From Methanoregula sp. (lineage in GTDB: Archaea; Halobacteriota; Methanomicrobia; Methanomicrobiales; Methanospirillaceae): 64,000 bases of DNA. Below are positions 44,475 to 52,746 of the stretch, in pieces (the stretch's first letter is position 1; the number at the start of each line of letters is the position of its first letter). The notes under the pieces were generated by a model. That model ran no database searches. It was not told where the DNA came from and was given only the letters and a program-made list of their open reading frames with translations. Both the position numbers and the translations under genes were made by a program. The stretch spans positions 1 through 64,000 of the forward strand of contig NZ_JAJRCG010000009.1 of NCBI RefSeq assembly GCF_028679125.1, written 5' to 3'.

Positions 44475-44852
44475 TCATCCGACCTGATCAGCATCCAGAT
44501 CCCACTGATCCAGACGAGTCATCACCTGCTTTTGAAGGTAAAACTGCAGATCTCCGTCAGTTTGCTTTTTCAGATGATGCAACGTGCCTTTAGAGAATCC
44601 GCGTTTCTTCCACTCAACATAAGGGATGCTCAATATCTTTTTCCGGATATCATCCGCATCCTGACGGTTGATCGCATAATCCGGGTAGTATAGCAGAACA
44701 GTGAAAGTGATTTTACAAGAGTGGCATTTTTTCGAGATACCTATAACCCCGCATTCATCCCGCCGGGCCAAGTCTCTTCTGAAAATATTTTGGGTTTTAT
44801 GATACCGTTCAAGAATACCCGCACGACACAACGTACTGTGACAAGCATTCAA
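44475..44852 (-). pseudogene. possible Cas1 C-terminal fragment
   Basis: An ORF of 125 codons. Its second half (RKKILSIPYVEWKKRGFSKG, then TLHHLKK) resembles, from memory, the C-terminal tail of Cas1 from CRISPR adaptation modules of methanogens. The first half (a CxxC-like CHSCK stretch) does not look like Cas1 and includes the right inverted repeat. If correct, only about a fifth of Cas1 remains and the ORF is a scar. It has no strong ribosome site. It could instead be an unknown small protein. It lies 27 bases after the toxin gene. Confidence 0.35.
44700..44749 (-). repeat. right copy of the 50-bp imperfect inverted repeat
   Basis: On the minus strand it begins GGGTTATAGGTATC and ends CTTTCACT, matching the left copy at 39685-39734 at 45 of 50 positions. 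It lies inside the Cas1-like ORF and about 400 bases beyond the operon start. The pair encloses about 5 kb. Confidence 0.85.
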
Positions 44853-44879
44853 ACGGCCCGGGTATCCGGATAACGATTA

Positions 44880-45155
44880 TCAGAAATCCCTGTATGCCTG
44901 TTTTCTGGACTCAATTTCAAGAACATGAATGATCAGGACATCATCATGAATTGAGAGCAGTGCTCGAACGTCTCTCCTTATCCGAAGAGAGTAGATCGGA
45001 TGGTTCGGATTTGACGCCATCATCTTTTTGATGAACCGGTAGGGATCTTCTCTGATAGCATGGATCAAACCAACAACATTCCGGGCAATCTCTTGCGGTA
45101 ATTTTTCCAGATCCCGGTCGGCAAGATGGGTGTACTTCACCCGGTACGGACTCAC
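44880..45155 (-). CDS. RelE/ParE-type toxin
   Basis: A 91-residue type II toxin of the RelE/ParE superfamily. Segments YRVKYTHLADRDLEKLPQEI and PIYSLRIRRDVRALLSIHDDVLIIHVLEIESRKQAYR fit the fold, including basic residues in the RRDVRAL strand and near the C-terminus. RelE members cleave mRNA on the ribosome; ParE members hit gyrase. The start is GTG 45155, overlapping the antitoxin stop by GTGA, the usual antitoxin-first arrangement. Confidence 0.82.
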   Translation of the reverse strand: MSPYRVKYTHLADRDLEKLPQEIARNVVGLIHAIREDPYRFIKKMMASNPNHPIYSLRIRRDVRALLSIHDDVLIIHVLEIESRKQAYRDF

Positions 45156-45388
45156 TCAACTTCGTATTTCTTCTTGATATCCTTTTCCGAAATCAGGTTC
45201 CCTTTTTTGATATCCTCAAGACCCTCTTCCAGACCTCTGATAGCATCCGCACTGAGTGGTTCATCATCAATGGAAAGATTCACCAGGCGCTCGATAACAT
45301 CGTTGTATGATTCCTTCGGGTTGCGCTTCAGGTTGTTCAACTGGGTTTTGAGATCTTCCCGGATATAAATTGAACTTGCGGCCTGCAT
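45152..45388 (-). CDS. antitoxin of the RelE-type pair
   Basis: A 78-residue protein with a short N-terminal strand and helix (SSIYIREDLKTQLNNLKRN and YNDVIERLVNLS) like ribbon-helix-helix/VapB-type antitoxins. An acidic C-terminal tail (LEEGLEDIKKGNLISEKDIKKKYEVE) would wrap the toxin. The pair probably autoregulates from the AT-containing promoter upstream. The start is the ATG at 45388. Confidence 0.78.
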   Translation of the reverse strand: MQAASSIYIREDLKTQLNNLKRNPKESYNDVIERLVNLSIDDEPLSADAIRGLEEGLEDIKKGNLISEKDIKKKYEVE

Positions 45389-46007
45389 ATTGACACCAAT
45401 CGGTAACTATAGGTATTAAACCAGATCCCTTATTTTCCACCCTGTACTTCTCTCATAATTCCACCATGAATATCAGTAGTGAACGCTACCTGCCAAAACC
45501 TGAGTTAATAGTTGCAACAGTATCAGCATCGCAACCGATCTCCGGCAAAAAAATTTCAACCACCCCCTCACCCCCTGCTCATTTTTTTTCACGCAGGGTC
45601 TGGTTGATCAGCAAACCTTCTCCCGCCGGCAAATCAAAAATTTTGTAGCATGTACATGCATTTGGTAGCATAATTACCCGATTGTAGCCTCATCAACTTA
45701 CACCTCATGATCGCGATTGAAAATTTTTCAGCAGAGTCTGCTTGAAAAAAAGCTCTTAATATCCCACAATCCGAACAACTTGTGGGAACCCCGTACGCTT
45801 CTGAAATGTCCTTCGTGAATAGTGGATAGTCAGCAACCCGTAACCCCTTCCCATCACCGGACACTTCGAAGAACCGTATCAAAAGGAACGGATTTGAGTT
45901 TCTTTAAAATCACCCTGCATCAGAGCACAGAACCTCTGACGAATTCCGCTCTCTTGTAACAGAAATCTGTTGTCAGAGAAAAATGGTTCACGAAAAAAAG
46001 GACGGGT
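45389..46007. other. 620-bp intergenic region with short hairpins
   Basis: The 82-codon ORF at 45634-45882 has no recognisable domain or ribosome site. GCATGTACATGC at 45648-45659 is a perfect 12-bp palindrome. TCCCACAA (45763-45770) and TTGTGGGA (45781-45788) make a clean 8-bp stem with a 10-base loop. CTCTGAC and GTCAGAG near 45933-45979 form another arm pair. No function can be assigned. Confidence 0.45.
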
Positions 46008-47540
46008 CTATACCAGCATAAAGGTGAAGAAGTAAAACACGATCATCGGGATGAAGAGCGCCAGGTAAACGCTGCGGTTCCATCTCCAGATGGCACCACC
46101 GTCCATGGTCGAGATGGGTATCAGGCTGTAGACTGCCGTGATAAGATTGATCACAAACCCGATCCCTCCGGCAATTGCCCAGAGGCCACCCAGCTGCACC
46201 ATGCCAAGGAAGATGATCATCAGGATGATGCTTACCACCGGCCCAGCAACCATCTCGATTCCTATCTCGCGGGTCTCGGCCTGTTCGGATTTTGCATCGC
46301 GGTTCACGAGATTGCGGTAGGGCTGGGCAAAGGCGCTCCCATAGAGCCATGCAGTCAGGAACATGATGATGGTTCCAAGACCCCAGAACCGGATATCTGC
46401 GTCACACCCGTGTTTTGTGGCAAAATACCGGTGGCCGAAATCGTGGAGCACGACGGAGACTGCACCGACTGCAATGTAGATAAGCACGACCTGCAGCGTC
46501 AGTTCGGCACGGTCTGCGAGGATATACGCGATTGCCACCATGAGAACCGCTGCCTCGACAATGATCACTTCACCTGGGGACAGGCCGAAGAAATGCCGCT
46601 CCATCTTCCGGGCTGCAATATTCCGGGCCTCGATCTCCTTCTCGCTGAGCTTCTCGACCGCATGTCCCCCGGCAAGATCCGCGAGGAACTTCGCAGCCTT
46701 CAACCCGATCTGGGAGAGCGTCCCGATATTAGCGAGCAGGATCTGGATGACGACAACCCCCATGCTTGTCAGCACCGCGGCAAGCGCCATGAACTGCGGC
46801 GGGATGAATGCGGCAGTAGGCAGGTTCTTCTCGGTGGTCCCCTTCGCTTCCTGGATCAGGCCGATGATTCCCCCCGGCTTCTCCTTCACCGGTTCAGCGG
46901 GGACGGTCACTGCAACCGGTACGGGGCTGCTGGCATTGATGTACGCGGTCTGCGACAGGGCGTTGCTGCCGAAATGATTGGACACGCTCAGCCGGACCGG
47001 GTATATTCCTGCCTGGGTGTAGGTATGCGAGGGATTCTGTTCGGCCGATGTGGCGCCATCGCCAAAGTCCCAGAGCCAGGTGTCCGGCTTGTTCGTTGAG
47101 CTGTCCGTGAACGAAACAGTCAGGGGGATTGTGCCATCGCGCGGCGTGGCGGTGAAATCCGCTACCGGGGGACTGCCGGCACCGATGTATGCAGGCACGG
47201 TTTTGGTATTCGAGCCGTACTGGTTCGTGACCGTCAGGCTGACCGTGTATTCCCCGTCGTTGCGGTACGTGTGCGTGGGATTCTGTTCAGCAGACCCGGA
47301 CCCGTCACCGAAATCCCACTGGTAGGACATCGGGGCGTATCCCCGCGAGGTATCCGCAAAACTCACCGTGAACGGGGCATGTCCGTATCGGATGCTGGTA
47401 AAAAAATCCGCTACCGGCGGATTGGTTACCGTGATATACCCCGGGCCGGTTTCATTGCCCGTGCCTGCGCCCACGGGAACCGGCAGGAGAAGTATGCCGG
47501 TGGCAATAAGGAGCAGGAAGATCTGTGCGAGGCGTTTCAT
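46008..47540 (-). CDS. PKD-repeat protein with site-2-protease-like membrane domain
   Basis: A 510-residue fusion. A signal segment (residues 1-25) is followed by two PKD domains at about 42-115 and 125-203, each with WDFGDG and HTY. A helix near 250-270, a cytosolic stretch and then a multi-helix membrane domain follow. That domain has HDFGH at 366-370, where M50 site-2 proteases have HExxH, plus AGP near 433 and the MDGG motif near 479-482. The Glu-to-Asp change leaves activity open. Externally placed PKD domains could sense or bind surface substrates. The start ATG 47540 leads straight into the signal. Confidence 0.75.
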   Translation of the reverse strand: MKRLAQIFLLLIATGILLLPVPVGAGTGNETGPGYITVTNPPVADFFTSIRYGHAPFTVSFADTSRGYAPMSYQWDFGDGSGSAEQNPTHTYRNDGEYTVSLTVTNQYGSNTKTVPAYIGAGSPPVADFTATPRDGTIPLTVSFTDSSTNKPDTWLWDFGDGATSAEQNPSHTYTQAGIYPVRLSVSNHFGSNALSQTAYINASSPVPVAVTVPAEPVKEKPGGIIGLIQEAKGTTEKNLPTAAFIPPQFMALAAVLTSMGVVVIQILLANIGTLSQIGLKAAKFLADLAGGHAVEKLSEKEIEARNIAARKMERHFFGLSPGEVIIVEAAVLMVAIAYILADRAELTLQVVLIYIAVGAVSVVLHDFGHRYFATKHGCDADIRFWGLGTIIMFLTAWLYGSAFAQPYRNLVNRDAKSEQAETREIGIEMVAGPVVSIILMIIFLGMVQLGGLWAIAGGIGFVINLITAVYSLIPISTMDGGAIWRWNRSVYLALFIPMIVFYFFTFMLV

Positions 47541-47670
47541 GGTTCACCCGGGAACGAGGCCTGCATGAGAAGTATGCAGGGTGCGTTCCCATTGTACCTG
47601 TTCTGGTTTCCTCTCCCGCTTCTTAAAGAAATGGGTACCATGATGGCATGCATCTCCGTTCGTCCCCCGT

Positions 47671-48675
47671 TCAGGTGATGAGGATGCCCTCTTTCCTGAA
47701 CCGCTCAACTATCTGGACATTCATGTAATCCTGGATGATGCTGTTGTACAGGAAACCGGAAGCAAAGACGGTCACCATAAAGGACATGCCCGTCTTGTCG
47801 ATCTTCATGAGATAGATTGTCGGGTGCGGTGTGGCTGCGATCACATCGGTCCTTGTCTTCACCGCTTCATCACAGATCTCCGAAAGAATCCGTTTGATGT
47901 GGGCGATATCTTCCGTATATGCTATGGTTACCGGGATCTGGATCCGGACCTGGGGATTGGGCAGCGAATAATTGTGCACCACGCTGGTTGCGATCTTCGT
48001 GTTGGGAATGGTGACGATATCGGAATCGAGCGTGATGATCCGGGTACTCCGTGGCCCGATATGGATCACATCGCCCAGCACATCGTTGATAAGGACGCGG
48101 TCACCGGTCTTGAACGGCTGGTCGGTGACAATGACTGCACCGCCAAAAAAGTTGGAGAAGAGATCCTGTGCAGCCAGCGCAATGGCGATACCGACCACTC
48201 CCGCCCCGGCAATGAGCGGTGTGACATTGATGTTGTAGATGGTAAGGATGTAGAGAAGCCCCATGAACCATATGATGTATTTGCCGATCTGCTGGAGGAC
48301 CTCGACGATCCTGTCATCGAGATCGGTATCGGTTGATTCGGCCAGTGCCTTGCCGTAGATCCGGAGGAACTCATCAAGGAATGTGGCAACAATCCATGTC
48401 CCGACAATGATGTATGCCGAAGTCAGGATGTTGGCATCGGAGAGCCACAGGTACTGGGGGTAGAGGTCAATAAGGTGGCGGATCGCAAAGAAGAACGGAA
48501 TGAAAAATGCCAGGATGGTAAGGGGCGCTCCCAGCGAGTGCACCACCAGGTCATCGATCATCGTTTCTGTTTTCTCGGCCTGTTTCTTGAGAAAGGCAAA
48601 GACAAAATGGACAACAACGGCGGCGACAATGCCCGCCGCAAGGAACATGAGGGTATCGGAAATTGCTGTCTCCAT
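47671..48675 (-). CDS. MscS-family mechanosensitive channel
   Basis: A 334-residue small-conductance channel. Three or four N-terminal helices lead to the pore helix GVVGIAIALAAQDLFSNFFGGAVIVTDQPF, then the beta domain with FKTGDRVLIN, TIPNTKIATSVVHNYSLP, and the mixed C-terminal domain. Such channels open under hypo-osmotic stress. It is followed in the same direction of transcription order by other envelope genes, and MscL lies just upstream, so both osmotic valves are neighbours. Confidence 0.9.
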   Translation of the reverse strand: METAISDTLMFLAAGIVAAVVVHFVFAFLKKQAEKTETMIDDLVVHSLGAPLTILAFFIPFFFAIRHLIDLYPQYLWLSDANILTSAYIIVGTWIVATFLDEFLRIYGKALAESTDTDLDDRIVEVLQQIGKYIIWFMGLLYILTIYNINVTPLIAGAGVVGIAIALAAQDLFSNFFGGAVIVTDQPFKTGDRVLINDVLGDVIHIGPRSTRIITLDSDIVTIPNTKIATSVVHNYSLPNPQVRIQIPVTIAYTEDIAHIKRILSEICDEAVKTRTDVIAATPHPTIYLMKIDKTGMSFMVTVFASGFLYNSIIQDYMNVQIVERFRKEGILIT

Positions 48676-48754
48676 GTGGGATCAGTATCTGCTGTGCAGG
48701 TTCATGAAGATACAGTATAACCGGCCAGGAACCGGGAAAAAAAGAACGAGAGTA

Positions 48755-49132
48755 TCAGACTTTCTTCGTTGTGTCGCCTTTCATGATGTACTTGACGAGA
48801 AGGAAGATGACGAGTGCAATGATCACGAAGTCAATGATCGCTCCCAGGTAGTCGCCGACAAGGAATTTCAGGGGTCCGATATCCAGTTCAGCTGCTCTCC
48901 AGTTGCCTCCCGGAACCACGACTGCGATGATCGGCATGATGATGTCGCTGACCGTTGAATTGACCAGTTTCGTTGCAGCTGTTCCTATAACAAACGCCAC
49001 CGCCAGGCCGATGACCTGGTATTTCTGCAAAAAATCCATGAATTCCTTGCTGAATCCCTCTGCGCCTTTCCCCAGGGTCGAAACTCCTCCCCCGATCAAT
49101 TTTTCAGTACTGCCAAGTGTTTTGTCAACCAT
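48755..49132 (-). CDS. mscL: large-conductance mechanosensitive channel
   Basis: A 125-residue MscL. It has a charged N-terminus, TM1 (VIGLAVAFVIGTAATKLVNSTVSDIIMPII), a periplasmic loop and TM2 (YLGAIIDFVIIALVIFLLVKYIM) with a short charged tail. The pentamer releases solutes under extreme turgor. The N-terminal amphipathic segment FSKEFMDFLQKY is conserved. It lies about 80 bases upstream of mscS in the same direction, so they may share a transcript. Confidence 0.9.
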   Translation of the reverse strand: MVDKTLGSTEKLIGGGVSTLGKGAEGFSKEFMDFLQKYQVIGLAVAFVIGTAATKLVNSTVSDIIMPIIAVVVPGGNWRAAELDIGPLKFLVGDYLGAIIDFVIIALVIFLLVKYIMKGDTTKKV

Positions 49133-49272
49133 CAGAGATCACCAGATAGCATCTGAAACGGTTCGTTCCGTCTCATAATGGACGATAGATGTTGATCCTG
49201 ATTAGTGTTTGGGCTGGGGTGGAGATGCGATGGATTCCCCGGAAAAATAAAAAAAATGGCGTGTTGGGGTTT

Positions 49273-50133
49273 TTATATGAGCGGGTCCGGCTGGCTCTCT
49301 CCCAGCGAAGGGAGCTTTGTGGGCTTGACCAGCACCGGTTCATTGGCCTGCCGTATCTTCTCGATGATGAGTTCCTTGCCCCTTTTTGACATCGCAAAGA
49401 TCGGGATTGCGATGCCGGCCTGGACGAGCGCCCGGGGTCCGGCAGCATCGCGGATCGTCTTTGAGGCGCAGGAGGTCACGAGATCGGATGCCGATACCAG
49501 CCGGTCAGCCTCGTCCCGGGTAAGGCCGGTGACGTGGACTCCGAAGATGAAGGTATCCGGGTGGATCCTCCGGATGGTCTCTGCGGCATCCGGCCCGGCG
49601 ACCGTGACCGCAATTTTCCGGAACCCTTTGCCGGCCGCGAGGGTAACGCCGGCAACTGCGTCCATTGCTGCATGCTTCCGGTCAAGGACATACCCGCCGT
49701 CTTTTTCGATCCGGTCCATGACCTGCGGGTAGGGGCAGGTAGAGGCGAGGCCGGACATCCTGCCGCCGATGCCCTGTGCCATTGCCGGCTTCGTGACAAC
49801 GACCGTCCCGGCTCCGTCGCAGGCAAGAACCGCTGCATCGATGAGACCCGCCTTAAGGCCGAAACTCAGGAGTTCCGAAGCCCCGAACCCGACAAACTCC
49901 CGGTTGTCGAGGACTTCGCGGTCCGGTGTGCACATGCCGAATGCTTTTATCCGGTGCTTAATGTTGGCTTTCACGGACTCGGGTTTGATGTCAGGAATCG
50001 GGTATGCAAACCGTTTGGCCAGCGGGCAGTCTTTTATCTTCGGTTCGCCGACTTCCACAACCTTTCCATTCCTGATCACGATCCGGCACCGGCCGATCGC
50101 TTCGATGATGTGCTCGTCCCTGTCGTGTGTCAT
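49273..50133 (-). CDS. methanogenesis marker protein 8 (DUF2099)
   Basis: A 286-residue protein of a family found in essentially all methanogens. Recognisable parts are HIIEAIGRCRIVIRNGKVVEVGEP at the N-terminus, DCPLAKRFAYP, FGASELLSFGLKAGLIDAAVLACDGAGTVV, and DLVTSCASKTIRD. Function is not established; several Cys residues could hold metal or a cofactor. The track ORF extends 150 codons upstream, but the family start matches ATG 50133, with CCTGAGAACG just before it. It is divergent from the DUF1624 gene. Confidence 0.85.
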   Translation of the reverse strand: MTHDRDEHIIEAIGRCRIVIRNGKVVEVGEPKIKDCPLAKRFAYPIPDIKPESVKANIKHRIKAFGMCTPDREVLDNREFVGFGASELLSFGLKAGLIDAAVLACDGAGTVVVTKPAMAQGIGGRMSGLASTCPYPQVMDRIEKDGGYVLDRKHAAMDAVAGVTLAAGKGFRKIAVTVAGPDAAETIRRIHPDTFIFGVHVTGLTRDEADRLVSASDLVTSCASKTIRDAAGPRALVQAGIAIPIFAMSKRGKELIIEKIRQANEPVLVKPTKLPSLGESQPDPLI

Positions 50134-50235
50134 ATACTCGTTCTCAGGAGAATTTACGGTCAGATGCTTAATGATATCCCTGTAGATGCGGGCCAATCCG
50201 TTATGCATATCACGCCATGAGGTGAATGATGGAGC

Positions 50236-50976
50236 ATGAATTCCGCATCGCGCCTGTGGGAGATCGATTCTGCCCGCGGGATCGCGATCCTCATGATGAT
50301 CGTCTTTCACACGGTCTTCGATCTCAGCTTCTTTGCGATCTATCCGGTTGATGTTGCAACCGGGTTCTGGCGGTATTTTGCCTATGCGACCGCGTCGCTC
50401 TTTCTCATGATCGTGGGAGTCTCGCTCGTTGTCAGCTACGCAAAGGCCAGCGCACGGTTGTCCGGATTTCCTCTTGCAAAAAAATTTATCCTTCGCGGTG
50501 CCGGTATTTTTGCGCTGGGGCTTCTCGTCACCCTTGCCACGTGGTTCTACCTGCACGAAGGATACGTGATCTTCGGCATCCTGCACCTCATCGGGGTTGC
50601 GGTGATCCTCTCGCCCCTCTTCTTCCGCTTCAAAACGCTGAATATCCTGCTCGGGCTCGCGTGCATCCCTGCCGGTTTCCTGATCTCGCAGGTGAGCGGC
50701 CCGGCCTTCCTGCTCCCGCTGGGGATTATGCCCGCTGGTTTTACGTCCGTTGATTACACGCCGCTCCTGCCATGGTTCGGCATGGTGCTGATCGGCCTGG
50801 GTCTTGGAGAATTCCTGTACGCGGGGGGCGTCCGGCAGTTCTCCCTCCGGTCATTGCCGGACTTCGTTGTCTCTCCGCTCTCGTTCCTGGGCCGGCACTC
50901 GCTGGTGATCTATCTTGTCCACCAGCCGGTGATCATTCTCCTGCTTGCCGCGATTACCGGCACGAAGGTCTTGTAA
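50236..50976 (+). CDS. DUF1624 (HGSNAT-like) membrane acyltransferase
   Basis: A 246-residue integral membrane protein with about seven helices. The N-terminal motif RLWEIDSARGIAILMMIVFHTVFDL, with its charged pair and His, matches the heparan-alpha-glucosaminide N-acetyltransferase catalytic domain. The C-terminal LSFLGRHSLVIYLVHQPV is the usual last-helix signature. These proteins probably move acyl groups across the membrane to sugars. In this organism the target may be cell-surface glycan (inference). Confidence 0.85.
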   Translation: MNSASRLWEIDSARGIAILMMIVFHTVFDLSFFAIYPVDVATGFWRYFAYATASLFLMIVGVSLVVSYAKASARLSGFPLAKKFILRGAGIFALGLLVTLATWFYLHEGYVIFGILHLIGVAVILSPLFFRFKTLNILLGLACIPAGFLISQVSGPAFLLPLGIMPAGFTSVDYTPLLPWFGMVLIGLGLGEFLYAGGVRQFSLRSLPDFVVSPLSFLGRHSLVIYLVHQPVIILLLAAITGTKVL

Positions 50977-51828
50977 TTCTGCCGGTGAATGGTACCTGGC
51001 CTCCATCGTACCCCCCTTGAAGACCAGTACTATTTGGAGCCCAAATCAGCCTCCGTTTGTCAAAAGGACGATTTGCATTTCCGGTTGGAATGGAACCGTT
51101 GTCCACGCCAATGGAATATCCCGCAATTTGGGCGTATTTTTAAAAACGGGGCAAAATTAACCCCACTTGAACCTGCATTACAGCGAGCGTCCAGCGCCCC
51201 CTTTTTTCAGACAGGTTTCGGGACGTGAAAAAATATCCTCTGGCCGGAGGCCGCTATGGCCGTTTTAGAGGGGGGTGCCAGATTTCACGCCGGAGACTGG
51301 GACGCGACCTGTCTGCACTCTCAAGGATTCATGGACGGGACATTTCAAAGAAAATCCGTGCAGCACAATCGTTCCTGGCCGGCTTAAAATAAAAAAAAGG
51401 TGATTGTGTAACATCCACCAAAAGTGCGATAAACCTGAACCTAAATTTTCATTACCGCTCTTGGGGGCTCCGGCAAGCCTCCGCCCCCGTCGCTCGGGCA
51501 TCTCCCAGTTGCGATAGTGCCGTATTACCTGTACCTGTGTGTGCCCCAAATTAAGGTAATGCCGAGGCATCGCAATGCGCCCCGTCCCCCTTGGGGGACT
51601 GGCGGCGCAAGAGGGGGGCTGTATTTTTGTGTGCTCCGGAGCGCAAATCTAAAAAAAACTGTATTGGCTCAATACTATCCATGGGTTAGTAGTGGACTTT
51701 ACTTAATCACCAAAAAAGTACTGAACATCATTTCTCCCCCGGGTTTTCCTCACACTTCAGCGTGCAGTACTTCAGGACTCACCCAAAACTACATTTTTTC
51801 CAGACACGCATACATCAGAATACAACCC
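50977..51828. other. 850-bp intergenic region with several hairpins
   Basis: No gene is supportable upstream of the lipoprotein start. There are C-rich and G-rich tracts and two strong hairpins, listed separately. The track ORFs here lack domains and ribosome sites; one is only the upstream extension of the lipoprotein frame. Confidence 0.5.
51509..51599. repeat. two-part interrupted hairpin followed by a GC hairpin
   Basis: TTGCGAT (51509-51515) pairs with ATCGCAA (51569-51575), and ATTACCT (51524-51530) pairs with AGGTAAT (51554-51560). Both intervening spacers are 8 bases, giving a symmetric interrupted stem. GTCCCCC (51584-51590), TT and GGGGGAC (51593-51599) form a perfect 7-bp hairpin immediately after. 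This order looks like a structured RNA with a terminator-like end, but no transcript is known. Confidence 0.5.
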
Positions 51829-52671
51829 ATGCCCCAGCTTCTCCGAACCCTCTCAATCCTGCTCCTCATCAGTGTCATCCTTTTTTCCGGATGCACAACG
51901 ATCCATGAGGGAAAAAAGACCGATGGTAACCTATCGCAGACTCCCGGAGTTCCCGCTGCGTCCTACAAGGCCACCCTCAACCAGCCCAATGCGCAATCCG
52001 GGTACATAAAAATGGACTCGGATGTGTACAATATCGGCGAGGTTGTTGAATTCACGGTTACGAATGACGGCTCCGGCACGCTTGCGTGTGCGGGCAATCA
52101 GCCCTCGTTCTCGGTAAAATTCCAGACCGGCAATGGAAAGTGGGCAACGCGGATGGGAACGGAGCAGCCCAATGAAACAGAAAAGTCCTCGCTTGCTTTT
52201 GGGAATTCCACGCAGGTGTACCGTTTTGTGACGGAAGGATGGGAACCGGGCCGGTACCGGATCGTACACGACTGTGGTGTCGAGCGCGAGATCCTGATAC
52301 GGGCATTGCCGGTTTCAACACCTGCCCCTGCTGCCTGCCTCACCGGTAATACCACTAACACGACGCCATGGATTACCATTGATCCTCCCGGCGACCAGTA
52401 CGAATCCCGCTCGTTTACCCTTCAGGGAACGACAAACCTCCCGGCCGGGCAGGAACTGGACTGTGCGATCTTCTCTGTCCTGCCGGAGGATCCGGATAAT
52501 GCTCTTGCCCGGGAGGCGTCGTTCACAACCCGGGTGGAGGAGGGGAGTTGCGGCACCAACACGTGGAGTGCATCGGGAGAGATCCAGACAACCGGGGAGT
52601 TTTTCTTCTGGATCTCCGATGCCGGGCGGAACACGACCGCTATCAAACGGTTCACGGTACTTTCCGTCTGA
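51829..52671 (+). CDS. surface lipoprotein with Ig-like domains
   Basis: A 280-residue lipoprotein. The signal LRTLSILLLISVILFSGC ends in a lipobox Cys near residue 21. One beta-sandwich domain (VYNIGEVVEFTVTNDGSGTL) spans about 65-165 and a second (ITIDPPGDQYESRSFTLQGTT) about 185-280. The two resemble immunoglobulin-like folds found in archaeal surface proteins. The track ORF begins 104 codons earlier; ATG 51829 is the first start that leads directly into a signal peptide. Function unknown. Confidence 0.75.
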   Translation: MPQLLRTLSILLLISVILFSGCTTIHEGKKTDGNLSQTPGVPAASYKATLNQPNAQSGYIKMDSDVYNIGEVVEFTVTNDGSGTLACAGNQPSFSVKFQTGNGKWATRMGTEQPNETEKSSLAFGNSTQVYRFVTEGWEPGRYRIVHDCGVEREILIRALPVSTPAPAACLTGNTTNTTPWITIDPPGDQYESRSFTLQGTTNLPAGQELDCAIFSVLPEDPDNALAREASFTTRVEEGSCGTNTWSASGEIQTTGEFFFWISDAGRNTTAIKRFTVLSV

Positions 52672-52746
52672 ACCGTGATATCCAAAAAGTCAGTTGAACA
52701 GGTAATCCCTTATTTCCCCGGGCATCCCTGTTGTATGTGAACGTGC

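Noticed and set aside
45634-45882. 82-codon minus-strand ORF
   Set aside because: No domain or ribosome site; it covers a clean hairpin and a palindrome.
39590-46000. CRISPR array near the Cas1-like fragment or the Cas6b-like gene
   Set aside because: No regularly spaced direct repeats of 25-40 bases were seen in either place.
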